A stretch of 8,655 bases of DNA. It comes from Streptomyces katrae (lineage in GTDB: Bacteria; Actinomycetota; Actinomycetes; Streptomycetales; Streptomycetaceae). The position numbers were made by a program, and so were the translations under genes. Below the pieces are notes generated by a model. The model saw only the letters and a program-made list of their open reading frames with translations. It had not been told where the DNA came from and ran no database searches. The stretch spans positions 1-8,655 of the forward strand of contig NZ_JZWV01000407.1 of the NCBI RefSeq assembly GCF_000966975.1, in the 5' to 3' direction. Shown piece after piece: positions 1-4,333 of the stretch. Position 1 is the stretch's first letter, and each line of letters begins with the position of its first letter.

Positions 1-417
1 AACCAGGCTGAACCAGACCACCTTCACGCACTCCCCCTGCGCCACGGCGGCCCACTCGTCGGCACAGGCCGCCACGAGCGCGAGCCCCCGCCCACCGGCG
101 GCATACGCCCCGAGCCCACCCCCGCCCTGCGGCCACCGCTCGGGGGCGCAGTCGGACACGTAGACGGTGACCCGATCGCCGGCCAGGGCCACCTCGACGG
201 CGATCTCGGCCGTATCGGTGTGCCGGTAGGCGTTCGTCACCACCTCGGACGCACAGAGCCGCGCCCGCTCCTCCAGCCCCGCATGCCCGGCACTCCGCAG
301 CACGGACACCACCCAGTCCCGGGCGATGCGAGGGGTGTCGGCCCGACTCGGCGCGACCATCCGGTAGTTCAGGCCGGGGGCGGGCTCATCGGCATGCCGT
401 AAAGCGCTCGTGTTCAT
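1..417 (-). CDS. RsbW-like ATP-binding protein (HATPase_c_2 family), C-terminus cut by window edge
   Basis: The translated 139 residues match the GHKL-type ATPase fold of anti-sigma-factor kinases. The N-box is around residues 58-66 (EVVTNAYRHT, with Glu and Asn placed to bind Mg-ATP). The G1-type motif is at 88-94 (SDCAPER) and the G2-type glycine motif at 108-113 (GGRGLALV). The family binds ATP and typically controls an alternative sigma factor or anti-sigma antagonist by binding or phosphorylation; the partner cannot be read here. There is no membrane segment or sensor domain, so it should be cytoplasmic. The start is ATG 417-415, preceded by GGGAGAG with a 6-nt spacer. The frame is open to base 1, and most of the 130-160 aa usual for the family is present. 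It is divergent from the DUF5753 regulator at 669; this neighbour set recurs in streptomycetes. Assignment to the fold is firm, the biological target unknown. Confidence 0.9.
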   Translation of the reverse strand, partial: MNTSALRHADEPAPGLNYRMVAPSRADTPRIARDWVVSVLRSAGHAGLEERARLCASEVVTNAYRHTDTAEIAVEVALAGDRVTVYVSDCAPERWPQGGGGLGAYAAGGRGLALVAACADEWAAVAQGECVKVVWFSLV

Positions 418-485
418 CGTGGTCTCTCCCAACGCGGTACGAGTTCGCGCTGCCTGCGCCATGCGTGGCATTGGCCGCCCCCAGG

Positions 486-511
486 TGACGCGCGCCCCAA
501 GGCGCGCGTCA
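486..511. promoter_or_regulatory. Perfect 11-bp inverted repeat (hairpin or operator) between divergent genes
   Basis: TGACGCGCGCC at 486-496 and its exact reverse complement at 501-511 flank a 4-nt spacer, CCAA. There is no T-tract on either side. It lies 69 bp upstream of the ATPase start codon. It would therefore sit in the ATPase mRNA leader if that promoter is further upstream, or act as a protein-binding dyad. A terminator for read-through is a third possibility. The structure is plain in the sequence; its role is inferred. Confidence 0.6.
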
Positions 512-585
512 GCGGCTGCACTTCGGTCTTACTGGCGTGCGACGCGGTGCAAGCACTGACTGTAGCGACTCCGTCACACCGTTTC

Positions 586-598
586 TACGGAATCCGTA
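586..598. promoter_or_regulatory. Candidate operator palindrome upstream of the DUF5753 regulator
   Basis: TACGGA-A-TCCGTA is a perfect 6+6 palindrome with one central base, 70 bp before the regulator's start codon. It overlaps the AT-richer patch that may carry the regulator's promoter. Autoregulation by XRE-type regulators through short dyads near their own promoter is common, so this is a plausible operator. No binding data can be inferred from sequence alone. Confidence 0.35.
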
Positions 599-668
599 AT
601 ACCCAAGCGACAGGTGGACCCTACTCCCGGGCACAGGCCAAGATGAGAGCCGACAGGAGGGGGCGCCG

Positions 669-1520
669 ATGCCGCCAAGGAAGGCTCCAACCGCTCGGCA
701 GCGCCGACTGGGTAGCGAGCTCCGCAAGATCCGGGAACAGGCCGGCATCTCGATGACCGACGCCGCATCCCAACTGAGCACCGACCGAACCAACATGAGC
801 AACGTCGAAAGCGGCCGCTTCGGCGTCAGCAGCGAACGCGTACGCACCTGGGCGCGGCACTACGGCTGCCCCGACCAGGCCTACGTCGACGCCCTCGCAG
901 CCATGGCCGACGAACGCGGACGCGGCTGGTGGGACGACTACCGCGACGAGCTCCCGGCAAGCCTGCTCGACCTTTGCGAGCTGGAGCACCACGCCATTGC
1001 GCTGCGCAGCGTGCAGATCATGCACATGCCCGGCCTGCTGCAAACCGAGGACTACGCCCGCGCTGTGTTCGAGGAAGCGGTTCCATCGCTGACGCCCGTT
1101 GATCTGCGCCGTTACCTTTCACTGCGCATGCGACGCAGGGACGTGCTCGACCGCAAAGACATGCTCAGCTGCGACTTCCTGATCCACGAAGCCGCCCTGC
1201 GCATGAAGTTCGGCGGCCGCCAAGTGGCGACCAGCCAACTCAACTACCTGCTTGAACAGTCCGAACGCGACAACGTGACCGTCCGCGTGATCCCCTTCGA
1301 AGCCGGGGGCTTCCCCAACGCGGGCGGCCCCACCCTGTACGCGTACGGCCCGGTGCCGCAACTGGACACCGTCCAGACCGACATCCCGACCGGCTCCGTG
1401 CTGCTGGACGCCGAAACCCGGCTCGCCAACTACCGAGCGGTACTGGATCGGACGGAGCACCGGGCATACGGCCCTGAACGGTCTCGCGATTTCATCCGCG
1501 AGATGGCGCAACAACTGTGA
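669..1520 (+). CDS. Helix-turn-helix regulator with DUF5753 domain (Scr1/WhiJ-like)
   Basis: The 283-aa protein has an XRE-type helix-turn-helix at about residues 14-66 (LGSELRKIREQAGISMTDAA, then recognition-helix region TDRTNMSNVESGR). A DUF5753 domain follows from about 85 to 280. Family hallmarks are the GWW at 86-88, the PGLLQTEDYARAVF block at 121-134 and the HEAALR segment at 173-178. Proteins of this architecture are cytoplasmic DNA-binding regulators in actinomycetes. They are almost always encoded beside a DUF397 protein, as here, and the pair has been compared to toxin-antitoxin modules and to the whiJ/abaA developmental loci. ATG 669 follows AGGAGG (655-660) at an 8-nt spacing, which fixes the start. 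The DUF397 gene begins 4 nt after the stop, so the two are surely co-transcribed. Length is normal. The DNA target is unknown. Confidence 0.95.
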   Translation: MPPRKAPTARQRRLGSELRKIREQAGISMTDAASQLSTDRTNMSNVESGRFGVSSERVRTWARHYGCPDQAYVDALAAMADERGRGWWDDYRDELPASLLDLCELEHHAIALRSVQIMHMPGLLQTEDYARAVFEEAVPSLTPVDLRRYLSLRMRRRDVLDRKDMLSCDFLIHEAALRMKFGGRQVATSQLNYLLEQSERDNVTVRVIPFEAGGFPNAGGPTLYAYGPVPQLDTVQTDIPTGSVLLDAETRLANYRAVLDRTEHRAYGPERSRDFIREMAQQL

Positions 1521-1524
1521 AGGC

Positions 1525-1722
1525 GTGAGAACAGTGGAAATCATCTGGCGCAAGTCCTCCCGGTCCGCGGACACAGGCAACTGCCTGGAGGTCGCAGTGC
1601 AGGACGGCGAGATCCTCATCCGGGAAAGCGACGACCCCTCCGTCATCATCCGAACCTCCCGGGCCAAGCTCCGGGCCTTCATCGACGGAGCAGCCGCAGG
1701 CGAGTTTGACGACCTCGCCTGA
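1525..1722 (+). CDS. DUF397 domain protein
   Basis: The 65-aa protein shows the DUF397 pattern: W-x-KSSRS near the N-terminus (residues 8-13), then a G-N-C-L-E-V-A block (18-24), D-G-x-I-x-I-R-x-S (27-35), and a C-terminal helix with F and D/E-rich end. The family occurs almost only in actinomycetes, next to DUF5753 regulators. It is thought to work with them, possibly as a direct protein partner; its molecular activity is not settled. GTG 1525 gives the 7-residue lead I expect before the conserved Trp. However, GAAGG at 1519-1523 is better spaced (10 nt) for the in-frame GTG at 1534, so the true protein may be three residues shorter. It is the last gene before a strong hairpin at 1739-1767. 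Confidence 0.92.
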   Translation: MRTVEIIWRKSSRSADTGNCLEVAVQDGEILIRESDDPSVIIRTSRAKLRAFIDGAAAGEFDDLA

Positions 1723-1738
1723 GGGGCTGAAGCACCCC

Positions 1739-1767
1739 CGGCCCCCTGCCCCACGGGTAGGGGGCCG
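1739..1767 (+). terminator. Strong hairpin after the regulator/DUF397 operon
   Basis: A 13-bp stem (1739-1751 with 1755-1767, one G-U pair) closes a 3-nt CAC loop, 16 bp after the DUF397 stop codon. Outer arms are CGGCCCCCT and AGGGGGCCG. There is no U-tract, but U-poor terminators are common in streptomycetes. Position and stability make termination the natural reading. Confidence 0.75.
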
Positions 1768-1802
1768 ACTTGCGTCGCCCCTCGCAACGGCTTGGCATAT
1801 GC

Positions 1803-1836
1803 CGTATCACCCGTTAGACGTCAAACGGTTGATACG
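1803..1836. promoter_or_regulatory. 34-bp near-perfect palindrome overlapping a candidate -35 box
   Basis: Arms 1803-1815 (CGTATCACCCGTT) and 1824-1836 (AACGGTTGATACG) are complementary at 12 of 13 positions. The spacer itself contains the palindrome GACGTC (1817-1822) on the same centre. In total 15 of 17 base pairs match across the dyad. Its right arm contains TTGATA, the best -35 candidate in the gap, so a protein bound here would occlude the promoter. It is also locally AT-richer than the surrounding DNA. An operator is the preferred reading; a second terminator hairpin is the alternative. Confidence 0.6.
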
Positions 1837-1858
1837 CCCCTGCGGCCAGCGCTAACGT
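1829..1858 (+). promoter_or_regulatory. Candidate promoter for the 145-aa gene
   Basis: TTGATA (1829-1834) and TAACGT (1853-1858) are separated by 18 bp, the usual streptomycete spacing. They match five of six -35 consensus bases and the TAnnnT core of the -10 box. Transcription would start near 1865 and give a leader of about 139 nt. The -35 box lies inside the palindrome at 1803-1836. Confidence 0.45.
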
Positions 1859-1934
1859 CGCATCACGCCGCGCCGGCTCGGCCCGTAGTGGCGTAACTCT
1901 CCCTTGCTCTGCGCCAGTTCGGGAGAGGTCACCG

Positions 1935-1977
1935 GTCGCCCCCTCCCCGCCGCTCGTCACAGCCCGGAGGGGGCGAC
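1935..1977 (+). promoter_or_regulatory. Leader hairpin upstream of the 145-aa gene
   Basis: GTCGCCCCCTCC (1935-1946) and GGAGGGGGCGAC (1966-1977) form a perfect 12-bp stem with a 19-nt loop, ending 13 nt before the AGGAG ribosome site (1991-1995). A smaller stem, CTCTCCC (1897-1903) with GGGAGAG (1921-1927), lies just upstream. The same GGAGAG could instead pair with CTCTCC at 1977-1982. Such alternatives are typical of attenuators and structured leaders. I do not recognise any known riboswitch class. The pairing is visible; regulation is inferred. Confidence 0.5.
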
Positions 1978-2003
1978 TCTCCGCGACGGCAGGAGCCCGG
2001 CAC

Positions 2004-2441
2004 ATGACCACGGCCACGCCCACTCCCCAAGACCACACGGTGGCGATCCGGACCGGCTACTGGTTCGAGGCGCTCTGCTACCTGGACGCCTACGACGCCC
2101 CGCCCGAACTCCTCGACCGGGCCATGCTGGACACCCCGGAGGAAGCAATCCGCCTGATCCGGATCCAGATCCGGACGGCCCACCCATTCGCCCTCTCCCC
2201 CGCAGAGGTGGACCGGGCCCTCGCCTGGGCCGACGGCGGCGGCCGCATCCAGGCCCTCGCCGCCCTGCACCGCGGCGAAACCGCCGGCTTCAGCATCGTC
2301 CTCCGCAACGGCCTCCGCCCCGAATGGCGCGTCCGCCCGGTCGACTACCTCTCCCTCACCCGCACCCACCCGGCGGCGTGCGCCGACTGGGAGGTGTCCG
2401 ACCAGGCTCTCGCAAACGACACGTACCAGCGCCACGCTTAG
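2004..2441 (+). CDS. Unrecognised 145-aa cytoplasmic protein
   Basis: I do not recognise the family. The protein has no signal peptide or membrane segment. Its middle is rich in Leu, Ala, Asp and Glu, suggesting a helical fold: PPELLDRAMLDTPEEAIRLI at 33-52 and a second helical stretch around 63-84 (SPAEVDRALAWADGGGRIQALA). A Trp/Arg/Tyr-rich segment follows (RPEWRVRPVDYLSL, about 108-121). ATG 2004 is preceded by AGGAG at 8 nt, and the codon use is that of a native gene. It lies downstream of the regulator/DUF397 pair on the same strand, but a terminator, a palindrome and its own promoter candidate intervene, so it is probably a separate transcription unit. It converges on the gene ending at 2546. 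Any link to the DUF397 system is inference. Confidence 0.85.
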   Translation: MTTATPTPQDHTVAIRTGYWFEALCYLDAYDAPPELLDRAMLDTPEEAIRLIRIQIRTAHPFALSPAEVDRALAWADGGGRIQALAALHRGETAGFSIVLRNGLRPEWRVRPVDYLSLTRTHPAACADWEVSDQALANDTYQRHA

Positions 2442-2442
2442 C

Positions 2443-2456
2443 GGCAGGCACCTGCC
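2443..2456 (+). terminator. Small hairpin after the 145-aa gene
   Basis: GGCAG (2443-2447) pairs with CTGCC (2452-2456) around a 4-nt loop, immediately after the stop codon at 2441. The stem is short and there is no U-tract, so termination is only a possibility. Confidence 0.3.
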
Positions 2457-2545
2457 ACCGGACCGGCCGACACGAGAAGACGGCATGGACGCATCCACCT
2501 CAGCGAACTCCGGGGAGGCCGCCGCTGAACCACATCCGGACCCCC

Positions 2546-3166
2546 TCAGATCGGCAGGCCGATCACACCCCACCCCCGCCGGTCCGCCTCGCCGAGCACC
2601 TCGGCCCAGCCCCCCAGCAGCTCGGCGAACTCATCGAACCCGGCGATCCACTGCCCCGGCTCCCGCCCCGCGAGCTCCCCGTACGGGATCCGGAGCCCCT
2701 CCAGCCCGGGGGCGGCCGCCTGCCAGCTCCGCCGCAGCCGTGCCACCGTCTCCGGGCCCCGCACGATCAGCGGGCCCTGCCTCCACAGGCCGTCCAGGGA
2801 CGGGAACACCCCGGCGTCGACCTGCTCGGCATCGACGTCGGGCCGCGGTCCCCACCAGATCAGCCCCTCCAGGAACTCGTCCAGTGCCGCCCGCACCTCA
2901 CCCCCGGCGGCGCCCCGGACCTTCTCCCAGCCATCCGCCGCCCGGAAGTGCGGCTTGTACGAGCCGAGCGTGCCCCGGAACTCGTACCGCCCCAGCCAGG
3001 ACCGCTCCGCCCCGGTCGGCCAGACCCACCCGTCGACGACATCACCGTCCCCGTCGGGGTCGTCGTCCGCGTACGCCGACTCCTGCACGACCCGCAGCCG
3101 CTCGTCCGGAGCGATCTCCGAGAGGTGCACCCAGTCGACCACCAGGACCGTTATGTCCACACCCAT
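2546..3166 (-). CDS. Unrecognised 206-aa actinomycete protein (MGVDITVLVVDW type), probably leaderless
   Basis: The protein begins MGVDITVLVVDWVHL, an N-terminus I associate with uncharacterised streptomycete proteins of similar length; I know no assigned function. An Asp-rich patch lies at 34-44 (DDDPDGDGDVVD). Several Trp and Gly residues follow through the middle (GWVWPTGAERSWLGRYEFRG, 46-65; LIWWGPRP, 101-108), and the C-terminal half is helical with paired acidic and hydrophobic residues. There is no membrane segment, so it is likely a soluble cytoplasmic protein. No ribosome site precedes the ATG. Instead TAGCAT (3178-3173 on this strand) ends exactly 6 nt before it, so the A of ATG would be the first transcribed base. 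It converges with the 145-aa gene across a 104-bp gap. Alternative: a longer leadered transcript with a very weak ribosome site. Confidence 0.85.
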   Translation of the reverse strand: MGVDITVLVVDWVHLSEIAPDERLRVVQESAYADDDPDGDGDVVDGWVWPTGAERSWLGRYEFRGTLGSYKPHFRAADGWEKVRGAAGGEVRAALDEFLEGLIWWGPRPDVDAEQVDAGVFPSLDGLWRQGPLIVRGPETVARLRRSWQAAAPGLEGLRIPYGELAGREPGQWIAGFDEFAELLGGWAEVLGEADRRGWGVIGLPI

Positions 3167-3172
3167 GCGGCG

Positions 3173-3178
3173 ATGCTA
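3173..3178 (-). promoter_or_regulatory. -10 box for a leaderless transcript
   Basis: On the minus strand TAGCAT fits the streptomycete TAnnnT -10 consensus. It is followed by 6 nt and then ATG (3166-3164), the geometry expected when transcription starts at the start codon. No good -35 match lies 17-19 bp upstream; the GC-rich inverted repeat 3181-3204 covers that place. Confidence 0.5.
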
Positions 3179-3180
3179 GC

Positions 3181-3204
3181 CGCGGCCCCCCGCACACGGC
3201 CGCG
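3181..3204 (-). terminator. Inverted repeat between two minus-strand genes
   Basis: CGCGGCC (3181-3187) and GGCCGCG (3198-3204) form a perfect 7-bp stem with a 10-nt loop. It lies downstream of the GAP-family gene and just upstream of the next gene's -10 box. It could end the upstream transcript before the leaderless promoter. No U-tract is present. Confidence 0.35.
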
Positions 3205-3225
3205 TCGGACGATCAGGACCGCACG

Positions 3226-3402
3226 TCACCCGAGCCGCTCAGTACCAACGCTGCCCGGGCGCGGTGTCCTCATCGCGGAGGACCGCAGGCTCCTGGTCCA
3301 CCGCCGGCACCCGTTCACCCGCTCCGCCGGGGTGACGCTGTCGGCAAGGACCACACCGTCCGGGCGTTCCTCCAGACCCTCCGTGAACACGCCGCGGTCC
3401 AT
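3226..3402 (-). CDS. Doubtful 58-aa reading frame overlapping the GAP-family stop codon
   Basis: The ATG at 3402-3400 overlaps the stop codon of the GAP-family gene as TGATG, the arrangement used for translational coupling. The frame has mostly G or C at third positions. The first half (VFTEGLEERPDGVVLADSVT, residues 5-24) looks like native protein. The second half is Arg/Ser-rich and looks like a shadow frame, while the third frame there, ending at a different stop, reads more naturally. That could mean a frameshifted remnant. No Shine-Dalgarno sequence and no recognised family. The gap 3167-3401 otherwise holds nothing I can identify. Confidence 0.2.
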   Translation of the reverse strand: MDRGVFTEGLEERPDGVVLADSVTPAERVNGCRRWTRSLRSSAMRTPRPGSVGTERLG

Positions 3403-4139
3403 CAGGACGTGAGCTGGTAGATGCTTTTGCCCACCAGGAACAGCCCCACCACCAGCACCACGGTCACCAGGGCCTGGTCCTGGTGGGACTGGAGCCAGGT
3501 ACGCAGTCGGCCCAGCCGTACGCGGGCGGAGTCGGGGGCGAAGGTCGTGTAGAGCTCCATGGTCAGAAGGCCGCTGGTCGCGATGAGGCAGTACACGAAC
3601 AGCGCCAGGAAGGAGCCGGCGTGGGACAGGTCGGCACTCACGACCGTCGCCGCACCCGCCGCCACCAGCCCCCACGGCTGGAGGAGCGGGCCCAGCCCCG
3701 CCGCGGTCCACACCGAGATCTGGTCGAGCCGCGCGGCCATCCCACCGGAGGCCTCCTGCGCCTCCTGCGCCTCCTGCGCCCCCTGTGTCTCCTGCGTCTC
3801 CTTTGTCTCCCCTGTCTCCTTCATCTCCTGGGACCCTGGGTGCTCGCCCGTGCGCCGGCCGGCCTTGCGCCGCCGCCAGCCGTACACGATCAGCCCGACC
3901 CCGATGGCGAGTTTGAGCGCGGACGCGGCGGTGGAAGGCGGGGACTTGGGAGCGGGGGGTTCGCCACCGGTGGCCAGGAGTACGACGGCCAGGACGGCCA
4001 CGAAACAGGCGAGCCAGGCGACGATGAAGGCCAGGCCCTTCAGGATTCCGCGGTCGGCCGACAGCACCAGGACGAACGCGGCGATCGGCAGCGGGAACAC
4101 CGCGATCCCCAGTCCGATGAGCACCAGGTCAAGAACCAT
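3402..4139 (-). CDS. GAP-family (SfLAP-type) integral membrane protein
   Basis: The 245-aa protein matches the actinobacterial GAP family, related to the mycobacterial Sap protein implicated in sulfolipid/glycopeptidolipid transport and distantly to LysE-like transporters. Membrane segments fall at about 3-25, 35-57, 72-87, 142-166, 175-195 and 225-240. Family blocks are FPLPIAAFVLVLSADRGILK (15-34), GLGPLLQPWGLVAAGAATVV (148-167) and the end VGKSIYQLTS. The substrate is unknown. Residues 90-136 form a cytoplasmic linker that is longer than I expect for the family. It carries a degenerate three-residue repeat (KETGETKETQETQGAQEAQE and on), encoded by 9-bp units. ATG 4139-4137 follows GAGGG at 5 nt. 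It is divergent from the BrkB-type gene. Confidence 0.92.
   Translation of the reverse strand: MVLDLVLIGLGIAVFPLPIAAFVLVLSADRGILKGLAFIVAWLACFVAVLAVVLLATGGEPPAPKSPPSTAASALKLAIGVGLIVYGWRRRKAGRRTGEHPGSQEMKETGETKETQETQGAQEAQEAQEASGGMAARLDQISVWTAAGLGPLLQPWGLVAAGAATVVSADLSHAGSFLALFVYCLIATSGLLTMELYTTFAPDSARVRLGRLRTWLQSHQDQALVTVVLVVGLFLVGKSIYQLTS
3751..3830. repeat. Degenerate 9-bp tandem repeat inside the GAP-family gene
   Basis: Three near-exact copies of GCCTCCTGC (plus strand, from 3751) lead into diverged copies through about 3830, keeping a CTCCT core. On the coding strand it encodes the QEA/QET/KET repeats of the cytoplasmic linker. Units are multiples of three, so copy changes keep the frame. 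Slippage here would change linker length, not inactivate the gene. Confidence 0.75.
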
Positions 4140-4210
4140 CGCTACCCTCGGGCGGTCCTGCGGGCCCGGGAAGTGGGCCGCTCTCGCTCATGGCTCCATC
4201 GTCACGGTTT

Positions 4211-4242
4211 CCCCGCGACCCCACAAATCCCCGGTCACGGGG
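4211..4242. promoter_or_regulatory. Imperfect inverted repeat between divergent membrane-protein genes
   Basis: CCCCGCGACC (4211-4220) and GGTCACGGGG (4233-4242) pair at 9 of 10 positions around a 12-nt spacer. It lies roughly midway in the 194-bp gap between the GAP-family and BrkB-type genes, where both promoters should be. A shared operator is possible. I find no reliable -35/-10 pair in this gap. Confidence 0.35.
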
Positions 4243-4333
4243 CTCACCCGTCTCCGCCCGTCATTCAACCGTCCGGCCCTTCGTCACGCTCCGCCCGCGA
4301 GCGGCGCGGTCGCACGGGCGGCAGGCTGGCAGC

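Larger units (their letters stand above)
418..668. other. Divergent intergenic control region
   Basis: This 251-bp gap separates the minus-strand ATPase from the plus-strand regulator, so promoters for both should lie here. It holds a perfect 11-bp inverted repeat (486-511) and a short palindrome (586-598), listed separately. I find no convincing -35/-10 pair on either strand. The stretch around 575-602 is less GC-rich than its surroundings and ends in TAATAC (597-602), a weak -10 candidate for the regulator gene. No coding frame in this gap is convincing. Confidence 0.6.

Noticed and set aside
1794..1803. GGCATATGCC palindrome as an operator
   Set aside because: It is a perfect 10-bp palindrome but short, and it directly abuts the much stronger 34-bp dyad. 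I saw no second copy near another promoter.
1929..2573. A 214-codon minus-strand frame over the 145-aa gene
   Set aside because: It is Gly/Val/Ala-rich, with no ribosome site. The plus-strand gene has AGGAG, a sensible start and normal amino-acid use.
1904..3412. A 502-codon plus-strand open frame
   Set aside because: It is Pro/Arg/His-rich and low in complexity, and it runs across two better genes (2004-2441 plus and 2546-3166 minus) and the leader region. It is a GC-driven shadow frame. A short stretch near its end (VLIAEDRRLL) looks like a response-regulator N-terminus, but nothing after it continues that fold.
3749..3833. CRISPR-like repeats
   Set aside because: The units are contiguous 9-bp copies with no spacers, and they encode a protein linker.
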